DNA from: Williamsia sp. DF01-3 | Lineage (GTDB): Bacteria > Actinomycetota > Actinomycetes > Mycobacteriales > Mycobacteriaceae | Reading direction: 5' to 3' | Assembly: GCF_023051145.1 (NCBI RefSeq) | Contig: NZ_JALKFS010000005.1 | Coordinates: 4,605,733-4,669,732, forward strand | Length of the DNA: 64,000 bases | Shown: in pieces, positions 46,177 through 54,400 of the stretch | Numbering within the stretch: position 1 is the first letter of the stretch | Layout: every line of letters begins with the position of its first letter | The notes under the pieces: generated by a model | Told to the model about the DNA's origin: nothing | Seen by the model: only the letters and a program-made list of their open reading frames with translations | The model's database searches: none | Program-made: the position numbers and the translations under genes

Positions 46177-47662
46177 TCCTGTTGCTGACTTCCGCGAGCT
46201 CCTCGAGCAGGTTCCCGCCGGCCTGTGGATCGGTGGGACCTCGGTGGACGCATCCGACGGCTCCACGTTCTCGGTGGACGACCCGGCCACCGGCACGTCC
46301 CTGCTCCGCGTGGCCGATGCCACGCCCGACGACGCGAACACCGCCCTCGAGAGCGCGCTCGCGGTGGCGGACGAGTGGGCTGCCACCGCGCCGCGCAAGC
46401 GATCGGAGATCCTGCGCGCCACCTACGATTTGGTCCAGGACCACGCCGACGACATGGCCACGATCATGACCCTCGAGATGGGCAAGGCACTGCCCGATTC
46501 GAAGTCCGAGATCACCTACGGCGGCGAATTCCTGCGGTGGTTCGCCGAAGAGGCCGTTCGGGTTTCGGGCCGGTTCACCCCGTCGCCAGGGGGCACCGGA
46601 CGGATCATGGTGACCCACGCCCCCGTCGGGGTGGCGCTGGCGATCACGCCGTGGAACTTCCCACTCGCGATGGGCACCAGGAAGATCGGCCCGGCGCTGG
46701 CCGCGGGATGCACGATGATCGTCAAGCCCGCCCAGGAGACCCCGCTGACCATGCTGTACCTCGCCAAGCTGCTCGGCGAGGCAGGACTGCCCGGCGGCGT
46801 GCTCTCCATTCTCCCGACCAGCAAGGCGGCCGACGTCACCGAGCCGCTGATCGCCGATCCCCGCGTACGCAAGATCAGCTTCACCGGGTCGACCCCGGTC
46901 GGCCGGAGCCTGCTCGGACAGGCAGCCGAGAACGTTCAGCGGACGTCCATGGAGCTCGGCGGAAACGCACCCTTCCTCGTGTTCGACGACGCCGATCTCG
47001 ACAAGGCGGTGGAAGGTGCGTTCGCAGCGAAGACCCGCAACGGGGGCGAAGCGTGCACGGCAGCCAATCGCTTTCTCGTCCAGGAAGGTATCGCCGAACA
47101 GTTCACCGCGGCGCTGACGGCGAAGATGAAGTCCATGGTTCTGGGGCCCGGCTACGATCCGAAGACCACACTGGGCCCGATGGTCAACACCAAGCAGCAG
47201 ACGTCCATCGCGAAGGCTGTGGCTGCCGCAGTAGCCGATGGGGCCCGGGTGCGGCTGGGCGCCGATCCGGAGAACCTGCCGAACTCTGTCACGTCGACCG
47301 ATGACGCGGGGTGCTACTACCCCGCAACGGTTCTCGACCAGGTGCCGGCAGACGCGGACATCGTGCGAAACGAGATCTTCGGTCCCGTTGCCGTCATCAG
47401 TACGTTCACCGCCGAGGACGAAGCCATCGAGGCCGCGAACTCCACCGAATACGGCTTGGCGGCTTACCTTTACACCCAGGACCTGGACCGGGCGCTGAGG
47501 GTGGCCGACAAGATCGAGTCGGGGATGGTCGGGATCAACCGAGGCGTGATCTCCGATGTCGCGGCACCGTTCGGCGGCGTGAAGCAATCCGGGATCGGGC
47601 GCGAAGGTGGCTCCGAAGGCATCTACGAATACCTGACCACCAAATACATCGCACTGACGTAG
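46169..47662 (+). CDS. gabD: succinate-semialdehyde dehydrogenase GabD-like
   Basis: The last step of the GABA route: it oxidises succinate semialdehyde to succinate. The 497-residue ALDH has the oxyanion Asn in ITPWNFPLAMGTRKIGPAL near 165, MELGGNAPFLVFDDAD near 263, and catalytic Cys in NGGEACTAANRFLVQ near 300. The -TRNGGEACTAANR- and WFAEEAVRVSGR motifs are characteristic of GabD. ATG 46169 is set by GGAGG at 46156-46160 and overlaps the amine oxidase stop by 8 bases. Start-to-stop overlaps continue the polyamine operon. Confidence 0.9.
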   Translation: MTDPVADFRELLEQVPAGLWIGGTSVDASDGSTFSVDDPATGTSLLRVADATPDDANTALESALAVADEWAATAPRKRSEILRATYDLVQDHADDMATIMTLEMGKALPDSKSEITYGGEFLRWFAEEAVRVSGRFTPSPGGTGRIMVTHAPVGVALAITPWNFPLAMGTRKIGPALAAGCTMIVKPAQETPLTMLYLAKLLGEAGLPGGVLSILPTSKAADVTEPLIADPRVRKISFTGSTPVGRSLLGQAAENVQRTSMELGGNAPFLVFDDADLDKAVEGAFAAKTRNGGEACTAANRFLVQEGIAEQFTAALTAKMKSMVLGPGYDPKTTLGPMVNTKQQTSIAKAVAAAVADGARVRLGADPENLPNSVTSTDDAGCYYPATVLDQVPADADIVRNEIFGPVAVISTFTAEDEAIEAANSTEYGLAAYLYTQDLDRALRVADKIESGMVGINRGVISDVAAPFGGVKQSGIGREGGSEGIYEYLTTKYIALT

Positions 47663-47720
47663 TCCGGCAAACACGCAGGGACACACACCGGATCGGCGAC
47701 GCCGTCCGGGAAAGGACATC

Positions 47721-48707
47721 ATGCAGCTCATCACTGCCCTGACGGCGCCGCCATCACTGTGCCGGGACACCGACTCAGGACGTGCACCGATACGGGTGGG
47801 TCTCGTGCAGCATCGCTGGCAGCCCGACACCGATGCCCTCCTGGCCGATCTCGCCGAGGGCGTCGAGATGGCCGCCGGGGCCGGGGCGGGCCTGGTGTGT
47901 CTGCCCGAGATCACCCTGCTGCGGTATCCGGCGTTCGTTCGAGGTGGCGCCAACCCGGGCGAGTCCGCCGAGGACCTCGACACCGGGCCCACATTCGCCT
48001 TCGCCTCGGCAATGGCGAAGCAGCACAACATCTTCCTGCACGCGTCGCTGTACGAGAAGAACTCGGCGGAGAACGGCACCACCTACGACGACGGCCTCGG
48101 GTTCAACACCGCCATCATGGTCTCACCGACCGGTGAGCTGGTGGCCAAGACACGCAAGATCCACATCCCCATCACGGCCGGCTATTACGAGGACACGTAC
48201 TTCCGGGCAGGACCCGCCGAACCCGACCCGTACCCCGTGCACTCACCGGCCGGACTCGACGCCACCCTGGGGATGCCGACATGCTGGGACGAATGGTTCC
48301 CCGAAGCCGCACGCGCGTACTCGCTGGCCGGGGCCGAGATCATCGTCTACCCCACCGCCATCGGATCCGAGCCCGACTTCCCCGACTTCGACACCCAACC
48401 CCTGTGGCAGCAGGTGATCGTCGGAAACGGGATCGCCAACGGCACCTTCATGGTGGTACCCAACCGCACCGGGAACGAAGGCGAGATCACCTTCTACGGT
48501 TCGTCTTTCATCTCCGACCCGTACGGCCGCATCCTTGTCCAGGCGCCGCGCGACGAACCTGCCGTGCTGGTCGCCGAACTCGACCTCGCCCAGCGTCGTG
48601 ACTGGCTCACACTGTTCCCGTTCCTGAAGACCCGGCGGCCTGACACCTATGGTCGTCTTGTCGATCCGGTTGCGACACACGGCCACTTCGGCGCCGGAGA
48701 CGTCTGA
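47721..48707 (+). CDS. aguB: N-carbamoylputrescine amidase AguB-like
   Basis: It hydrolyses N-carbamoylputrescine to putrescine, ammonia and CO2. The 328-residue nitrilase-superfamily protein keeps the Glu-Lys-Cys triad: Glu in CLPEITLLRYP near 63, Lys in AKTRKIHIPI near 150, and Cys in MPTCWDEWFPEAAR near 190. The CWDEWFPEAAR stretch is typical of AguB. Its stop overlaps the agmatine deiminase start by one base, and the two enzymes are consecutive in agmatine breakdown. It lies 58 bases after gabD. Confidence 0.88.
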   Translation: MQLITALTAPPSLCRDTDSGRAPIRVGLVQHRWQPDTDALLADLAEGVEMAAGAGAGLVCLPEITLLRYPAFVRGGANPGESAEDLDTGPTFAFASAMAKQHNIFLHASLYEKNSAENGTTYDDGLGFNTAIMVSPTGELVAKTRKIHIPITAGYYEDTYFRAGPAEPDPYPVHSPAGLDATLGMPTCWDEWFPEAARAYSLAGAEIIVYPTAIGSEPDFPDFDTQPLWQQVIVGNGIANGTFMVVPNRTGNEGEITFYGSSFISDPYGRILVQAPRDEPAVLVAELDLAQRRDWLTLFPFLKTRRPDTYGRLVDPVATHGHFGAGDV

Positions 48708-49726
48708 TGTCGCAGTGGCGGATGCCCGCCGAAACAGCTCCGCAAGAAAAGGTGTGGATGGCTTTCCCGGCACCAGGCTATTCACTCGGCGACACCGACG
48801 CCGCACGTGATGAAGCCCGCCGGACATGGGCGGCGGTGGCACACAGCATCTGTGAGTTCGAACCGGTCACGATGCTCGTCGACCCGGATGAGTTGCCCGC
48901 GGCCCGCAAATACCTCTCCCGCGACGTCGAGATCCTCGCGGCTCCGCTCAACGACGCCTGGGCGCGCGACGTCGGGCCGACATTCGTGCTCGACGAGGAC
49001 GGCACCCTCGGAGCCGTCGACTGGGTGTTCAACGGATGGGGGGCTGCCTCGTGGGCGCGATGGGACAGAGACCAGCACATCGGCACGCTGATCGCCGAGA
49101 TGTCGGGGGCCCAGCGCATCGACTCGCCGATGATCAACGAGGGCGGTGGCATCGCGGTCGACGGCGACGGCACGGTGCTGCTGACCGAATCGGTCCAGTT
49201 GGGCGAGGGCCGCAATGCCACGTGGTCTCGTGAAGACGTCGAGGACGAGCTGCGGCGGACGATCGGCGCCGAGACGGCGATCTGGTTGCCGTACGGCCTC
49301 ACCCGCGACAACCAGAAGTTCGGCACCCGTGGGCACGTCGACATCGTCGCGGCCATCCCGTCGCCGGGTGTGGTGCTGGTGCACGACCAGCAAGACCCCG
49401 ACCACCCCGATCACGCGGTGAGCGCTCGGATCAGAGAGGTGATCGCCGCGGCGGAACCCGGGTGGCAGATCATCGACGTCCCGGCCCCCACGGTGCTGAC
49501 CGACGACGAGGGACCCGTGGACTACAGCTACATCAACCACCTCGTCATCAACAACGCCGTGATCGCCTGCAGCTTCGACGATCCGAATGACGCACGGGCT
49601 GCGGCAATCCTGTCCGAGGTGTACCCGGGGCGTGAGATCCGCACGGTCGACGCGCGGCCGTTGTTCGAGCGAGGCGGGGGCATCCACTGCATCACGCAGC
49701 ATCAACCGGCCGGCCGTCGGATATGA
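48707..49726 (+). CDS. aguA: agmatine deiminase AguA-like
   Basis: It converts agmatine to N-carbamoylputrescine and ammonia. The 339-residue protein has the guanidine-group-modifying fold: substrate aspartates in NDAWARDVGPTFVLDEDG near 85, MINEGGGIAVDGDG near 143, the catalytic His in FGTRGHVDIVAA near 210, and the nucleophilic Cys in RGGGIHCITQHQPAG near 330. WMAFPAP and RMPAE at the N-terminus are family-typical. It ends the polyamine operon; a 114-base gap follows before the permease gene. Confidence 0.92.
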   Translation: MSQWRMPAETAPQEKVWMAFPAPGYSLGDTDAARDEARRTWAAVAHSICEFEPVTMLVDPDELPAARKYLSRDVEILAAPLNDAWARDVGPTFVLDEDGTLGAVDWVFNGWGAASWARWDRDQHIGTLIAEMSGAQRIDSPMINEGGGIAVDGDGTVLLTESVQLGEGRNATWSREDVEDELRRTIGAETAIWLPYGLTRDNQKFGTRGHVDIVAAIPSPGVVLVHDQQDPDHPDHAVSARIREVIAAAEPGWQIIDVPAPTVLTDDEGPVDYSYINHLVINNAVIACSFDDPNDARAAAILSEVYPGREIRTVDARPLFERGGGIHCITQHQPAGRRI

Positions 49727-49840
49727 ACCACCGGTCGATGAGCCCCGTCTATCGGCCCGACAAATCGCCCGCCCCCGACACCACGCCAGCGGACGTTCTG
49801 TAGGTTGCCGCGGCACCCGCGGGTAGGGGACCGTGACGCA

Positions 49841-51250
49841 ATGACATCGACCACTCCCCGAACAGAGCCCGTCGCCGACGCGGCGCCCAGCTCGTATGGC
49901 AGCAAAGTGCTTGCGGTCGAACCAGGCGGCAACGAGTTCATCCCGCTCGAGGCCCGGCACGGCAAACCGCGCAGCATGTTCTGGACGTGGACCGCGCCCA
50001 ATCTCGAGTTCGCGACGATCTTCGTCGGGGTCCTGTCGGTCCTGTACTTCGGTCTCAGCTTCTGGCAGGCCCTCGCCGCGGTGGCGTTGGGCAACCTCCT
50101 CGGTGCCCTCGCTCATTACGCCCTCTCCGCTCGCGGCCCGCTGCACGGGGTACCGCAGATGGTTCTGGGCCGCCTCGGCTTCGGCTACCGCGGCAACATC
50201 GTGCCCGCCGCGTTCATGACCGTCATGTGCGGCATCGGCTGGTTCGCGACCAACAGCGTCAGCGGAGCGCTGGCCCTCAACACGCTGTTCGGTCTTCCTT
50301 CGGTGTTGGCGCTCTTGATCGTCGTATTGGCGCAGACAGCATTTGCGTTCTTCGGACACAACCTCGTCCAAGGGTTCGAGCGCATTGCCGCGCCCCTGCT
50401 CGCCATCGTGTTCGTGATCGCCGGCGTCATCATCTTCAGCAAGGCCGATCTCGGCGCGCCCGGAACCGACGGTGGTGCCGGACTCGGCGGATTCCTCCTG
50501 ACCGTGGGTACGGCGTTCGGTTACACCGCCGGCTGGACCCCCTACGCGGCCGACTTCACCCGCTACCTTCCCGCGACCGTGTCCCGGTTCAAGACCGGGT
50601 TCTTCGCCTCGTCAGGGCTGTTCGTGTCCACCACGGCACTGATGGCCGTCGGCGCCGCGTCGGTGACCATCGGCTCGGATGCGGAGAGTCCCACCGACGC
50701 ATTCACCGGGCATCTGCCGTCGGCCGTGGCGGATCTGACGTTGCTGGCCATCGCGGTCGGGGCAGTCGCCGCCAACGCGATCAACCTCTACTCCGGCGGA
50801 ATGGCCTTCGTCACCATGGGATTCAAGATGTCGCTCGGTATTCAGCGGGCGCTCGTCACCGTGGTGTTCGGAGTCGTGGGATTCCTGGTTGCCTGGTGGG
50901 CACTGGCCGACGCGGCCGAGTCGTATGAGACCTTCCTGCTGATCGTCGCCTACTGGATCGGCCCGTGGCTCGGCATCGTGTTCGCCGACCAGATCCTTCG
51001 CCGGAACCGTCCCGTGGCCGCGATGCTGTACAACCCGAAGTACACGAACTGGGGCGGACTGTCGGCCTTCCTGATCGCGCTCGTCGCCTCGGTGTTGCTC
51101 TTCAGCAACCAGGAACGATATGTCGGTTTCGTCGCCGAGGCCGTCCCCGAATTGGGAGACATCACGTTCTTCGCCGGATTTGTCATCGCGTTCGCCGGAT
51201 ACTTCGTGCTGTCGCGCAACAAGATTCGTCGCGACTATCAGTCCGCCTGA
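49841..51250 (+). CDS. NCS1-family nucleobase permease (cytosine/purine type)
   Basis: A 469-residue transporter with twelve transmembrane segments of the NCS1 (CodB-like) family. Typical features are MFWTWTAPNLEFATIFVG near 42, GYTAGWTPYAADFTRYLPA near 230, and AANAINLYSGGMAFVTMG near 310. Substrates in this family include cytosine, purines, allantoin and hydantoins. A cytosine-deaminase-like gene nearby favours a nucleobase, but transport of a polyamine-pathway compound cannot be excluded since it follows aguA. ATG 49841 is chosen; the frame is open to 49805. The last 13 bases overlap the convergent PucR gene. Confidence 0.8.
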   Translation: MTSTTPRTEPVADAAPSSYGSKVLAVEPGGNEFIPLEARHGKPRSMFWTWTAPNLEFATIFVGVLSVLYFGLSFWQALAAVALGNLLGALAHYALSARGPLHGVPQMVLGRLGFGYRGNIVPAAFMTVMCGIGWFATNSVSGALALNTLFGLPSVLALLIVVLAQTAFAFFGHNLVQGFERIAAPLLAIVFVIAGVIIFSKADLGAPGTDGGAGLGGFLLTVGTAFGYTAGWTPYAADFTRYLPATVSRFKTGFFASSGLFVSTTALMAVGAASVTIGSDAESPTDAFTGHLPSAVADLTLLAIAVGAVAANAINLYSGGMAFVTMGFKMSLGIQRALVTVVFGVVGFLVAWWALADAAESYETFLLIVAYWIGPWLGIVFADQILRRNRPVAAMLYNPKYTNWGGLSAFLIALVASVLLFSNQERYVGFVAEAVPELGDITFFAGFVIAFAGYFVLSRNKIRRDYQSA

Positions 51251-52812
51251 CCGGAAGCCGATCGCACCGCGCTGCGGTGCGCGCAGAGGGCCAGCAAAAC
51301 AGACGGGTATGTCTCGGGCGCCGCGAAGTCGAATCCCAGCAGCTCCCGGATCCGTTCGAGACGTTGATACAGACTCTGTCTGCCCAGATGCAGGGCAACC
51401 GCGGATCGTGTTGCGCTGCAACCATGTCGAAGATGCACCTCGAGGGTGTGGGTGAGCTCTGACCCGTGGGTCCGATCCCATTCGACCAGCGGCCCGACAG
51501 AGGTCACCAGGTCGTCGCGGACCGCTGCGCCGAGAGTCTCCACCGCGAGTTCCGCCGCGAGCGCGCGAACCGAGGAAACCGCATCGGTGTGACGGGCCAT
51601 CGCCCGCCGGGATCCGGAGGCGATCGCCAGAGCTCGCCGTGCGGTCAGCAAGGCATCGGACAGGTCACGGGCATCAACACGCGCAGCATCCCCGACCACA
51701 ATCGTTGCCTCCCCGGCGATTCCGGCGAACGCTGCACAGACCTGGGTGATCTGGTCGCGGGCTTGATCGGTCATGGCGAACAGCGCGTAGGAGGTCGCAT
51801 GTACGTCGGCGTGCAGCGACTGCACGGACAGCTTTTTCGTCACGGTCGCCGTCAGCTGCGCAGCCATCCGGGGCGCCGGGGCAGAGATCGCCACCGGAAC
51901 GATGCACACAGCGCGGGCCGGGTCGAAACCTGCTGCCCGAGAACGCATCATGAGGTCGGGGCGGCGATCGACCCGCCGATTGAGCAGATCAGACATCAGA
52001 GTGGCCGCGGCCCGATGGCGCAGCCCTCCTAGCTCGCGTGACATCGACAGCGCCACACCCAGAGGTCCGGCACCGAGGTCGAGAAGCGACATCATGGTGT
52101 CCGCATCGAGCGACGACGGACCGGCGACCAAGGTCGCGATGACCTGGCCACGCGACTGCACCGGCACCGACGCGGATTGCGCGTCCACCACCTGCCACGC
52201 CGAATGGTCGTCGTCCACACCCTCGGCGGCCATCAGCGCATTGTTCTTGCCCAACACCACCAGTGGGCAACCGATGGCAGCCGCGATGGCCTTCACGATC
52301 GCAGGCGCACCGGCACCGGCCGCCATCAGCGCGTGCAGCGCCGCGTCGAGTTCACCTCGTCGGCGGAGCACCCCGACTTCGCGCGAGACGATGTCGGTGT
52401 TGGCGGCGCGGCACAGGTCGATGAACGGGACCACGGTGTGTAGCGCGATCAGCGGGAGTTGCACCGACGAGGCCTCGCGGATCATCTCGTCAGGAACCTC
52501 GTCGAAGGTTCTGCCCAATTCCACTGCCACACCGGCGACGTCGCGAGTGGCGAGCTCGCGGATGTAGTGACGGCGCGTACCGGCGTCGGTGCCCGCCAGT
52601 CCGAGTCCTGTGGTGAGCAGGAGTTCACCACCTGACAGCAGCGGACCGATCTCGAAGATCTCACTGGAATGCACCCAGCGGACCTCGTTGCCGAGCCGTC
52701 CGTGACCACTGAGCACTTGCGGATCGGTTGCCGCCAGGTGTCGGTCGAGGACCTCGTGTAACGCCAGAACCATTGTCGCCAACCTCTCGTCACCGACGAA
52801 TTGCACGTCCAT
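51238..52812 (-). CDS. PucR-type transcriptional regulator, second copy
   Basis: A 524-residue regulator with an N-terminal PucR domain (about 15-150, EIGPLLSGGELLLTTGLGL), a middle region, and a C-terminal PucR helix-turn-helix (HLRHGCSATRSAVALHLGRQSLYQRLERIRELLGFD). It lies between and against the permease and deaminase genes, converging on one and diverging from the other with 65 bases. It is the likely regulator of this nucleobase-like module. The start could be ATG 52812 or ATG 52773. Its family is the same as the regulator at 40 kb but the two are well diverged. Confidence 0.82.
   Translation of the reverse strand: MDVQFVGDERLATMVLALHEVLDRHLAATDPQVLSGHGRLGNEVRWVHSSEIFEIGPLLSGGELLLTTGLGLAGTDAGTRRHYIRELATRDVAGVAVELGRTFDEVPDEMIREASSVQLPLIALHTVVPFIDLCRAANTDIVSREVGVLRRRGELDAALHALMAAGAGAPAIVKAIAAAIGCPLVVLGKNNALMAAEGVDDDHSAWQVVDAQSASVPVQSRGQVIATLVAGPSSLDADTMMSLLDLGAGPLGVALSMSRELGGLRHRAAATLMSDLLNRRVDRRPDLMMRSRAAGFDPARAVCIVPVAISAPAPRMAAQLTATVTKKLSVQSLHADVHATSYALFAMTDQARDQITQVCAAFAGIAGEATIVVGDAARVDARDLSDALLTARRALAIASGSRRAMARHTDAVSSVRALAAELAVETLGAAVRDDLVTSVGPLVEWDRTHGSELTHTLEVHLRHGCSATRSAVALHLGRQSLYQRLERIRELLGFDFAAPETYPSVLLALCAHRSAVRSASGQAD
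51263..51281. terminator. hairpin inside the 3' end of the second PucR gene
   Basis: An 8-bp perfect stem CGCACCGC-GCT-GCGGTGCG lies 12 bases past the permease stop and within the last codons of the convergent PucR gene. It could terminate the permease transcript. There is no T-run. Confidence 0.55.
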
Positions 52813-52877
52813 AGCCCCCGGTGCCGCGACACTATGTCAGTTGCCCCAGCCGCGCACGACGGGCAGCGTTGGTTTCC

Positions 52878-53354
52878 ATGAGCACCTCCACCGACGTCTC
52901 GCCCGCAACGCTGCTCGAGACCGCATACGCCGAAGCCCAGCAGAGTCTGATCGAGGGCGGGATCCCGATCGGGGCCGCACTGTTCGCCGCCGACGGAACA
53001 CTGCTCGGACGTGGTCACAACATGCGCGTACAGAACGATGACCCGTCGGTACACGGCGAAACCGCGGCCTTCCGCAACGCCGGGCGGCAACGCGACTACC
53101 GATCGACCATCATGGTGACCACGCTGGCGCCGTGCTGGTACTGCAGCGGCCTCATCCGTCAGTTCGACATCGGCTCGGTGGTCATCGGTGAGACCCGGAA
53201 CTTCCAGGGCGGTGAAGACTGGCTTGCCGACCTGGGTGTGTCGGTCACCGTCGTCGACGACCCACGGTGCGTGGCCATGATGGCCGACTTCATCGACGGC
53301 AACCCCGGGCTGTGGAACGAAGACATCGGCGTCGCCGAGGAGACCGGCCGATGA
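52878..53354 (+). CDS. cytosine/nucleoside deaminase-like protein
   Basis: A 158-residue zinc-dependent deaminase. The zinc His and proton-shuttle Glu lie in SVHGETAAFRNAG near residue 62 and the zinc cysteines in TLAPCWYCSGLIRQF near 90 (PC-x2-C). Size and motifs resemble fungal-type cytosine deaminase and related nucleoside or guanine deaminases. ATG 52878 is used; a longer open frame upstream runs into the PucR promoter. It is coupled by ATGA to the oxygenase gene and linked to an NCS1 permease, suggesting nucleobase metabolism. The substrate is not settled. Confidence 0.82.
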   Translation: MSTSTDVSPATLLETAYAEAQQSLIEGGIPIGAALFAADGTLLGRGHNMRVQNDDPSVHGETAAFRNAGRQRDYRSTIMVTTLAPCWYCSGLIRQFDIGSVVIGETRNFQGGEDWLADLGVSVTVVDDPRCVAMMADFIDGNPGLWNEDIGVAEETGR

Positions 53355-54322
53355 GCAGCCCGATTCTCACCGTCGACATCTCACAGTGGCGCCGGGGCGG
53401 CGACGCAGCCGAGGCTCTGTGCCGGGCAGTCGACGAGAGCCTGCAGACGGCAGGTTTCCTGCTGGTCACCGGCCACGGCATCGACCCGGCACTTCCCGCC
53501 GATCTCCGAGCGGCCGCGCGCCGGTTCTTCGCCCTTCCGACCGACGTCAAGAGCCGCTACGCGGTGGCCGTCGGTGGTCGCGGATGGATCGGACCGGGCA
53601 TGGAGGCCAACGGTTCTGCCGACGGGAGCGAGACGCCGCCCGATCTCAAGGAGACCTACAACTGCGGCGCGCAGACGCCGACCGGTGACCCGGTGGTGGA
53701 CGCCGCATGGTTCCCGCCGAACGTCTGGCCGGCGGAGGTGCCCGAACTCGAGGAGTTGTTCACCGAGTACTGCCGTCAGATGAAGCTGCTGTCCGACGAC
53801 CTGCTCGCGCTGATGAGTACATCGCTCGGGCTCGATGCCGGACACGACTTCCTCGGCCGGGCCGAACGAGCCACGTGGACGTCCAACATCAACCACTACC
53901 CCGCGCTGACCGAGGTGGGTCGTCCCGAGGAAGGACAGTTCCGGATCGGGGCGCACACCGACTTCGGCACCGTCACCGTTCTCGACCGCGAACCGGGGTC
54001 CGGCGGTCTCCAGGTCTATACCGAGGACGGCGGCTGGGCGGACGCCCCCTACGACCCCGAGGCCCTGACGATCAACATCGGAGACCTCCTCGAATACTGG
54101 ACGGGCGGACGATGGCCGGCAGGCCGCCACCGTGTGTTGCCTCCGCAGGCCGACGCTCCCGACGAAGACCTGATGTCGCTCATCTTCTTCTATGAACTCG
54201 ATCACGATGCGGTGGTGACCCCACTGGGCCCACCGGTCGGTGCGGCACACGGCCAACCCCCGGTTGTCGCAGGTGAGTTCATCATGGAGCGGCTCGAAGC
54301 GATCACCGTCACAGCGTCCTGA
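53351..54322 (+). CDS. isopenicillin-N-synthase-like Fe(II) oxygenase
   Basis: A 323-residue protein of the isopenicillin N synthase/2-oxoglutarate oxygenase fold. The N-terminal DIOX_N domain (about 1-120) has TAGFLLVTGHGI. Iron ligands lie in RIGAHTDFGTVTVL (His and Asp, near residue 205) and AGRHRVLPP (distal His, near 260). The position usually held by the 2-oxoglutarate-binding Arg of the RxS motif reads Leu (LMSLIFFYE). Thymine 7-hydroxylase belongs to this fold, which is interesting beside a deaminase and a nucleobase permease. Coupled to the deaminase gene by ATGA. Confidence 0.8.
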   Translation: MSSPILTVDISQWRRGGDAAEALCRAVDESLQTAGFLLVTGHGIDPALPADLRAAARRFFALPTDVKSRYAVAVGGRGWIGPGMEANGSADGSETPPDLKETYNCGAQTPTGDPVVDAAWFPPNVWPAEVPELEELFTEYCRQMKLLSDDLLALMSTSLGLDAGHDFLGRAERATWTSNINHYPALTEVGRPEEGQFRIGAHTDFGTVTVLDREPGSGGLQVYTEDGGWADAPYDPEALTINIGDLLEYWTGGRWPAGRHRVLPPQADAPDEDLMSLIFFYELDHDAVVTPLGPPVGAAHGQPPVVAGEFIMERLEAITVTAS

Positions 54323-54387
54323 TGCCCGCCCTCACGGGTGCCCCCGAGGGTTTGCTGAAGTGCCGGTTCAAAGTCCTTACTCGTGGG

Positions 54388-54393
54388 TAACAT
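54388..54393 (+). promoter_or_regulatory. possible -10 box for a leaderless acyl-CoA dehydrogenase mRNA
   Basis: TAACAT ends 7 bases before ATG 54401, the distance expected if transcription begins at the start codon. No ribosome binding site is seen before either candidate start. A -35 is not clear. Confidence 0.35.
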
Positions 54394-54400
54394 CGGATTC

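Noticed and set aside
53381-54256. Antisense frame opposite the oxygenase gene
   Set aside because: The sense strand shows iron-binding motifs and ATGA coupling to the deaminase gene; the antisense frame has none.
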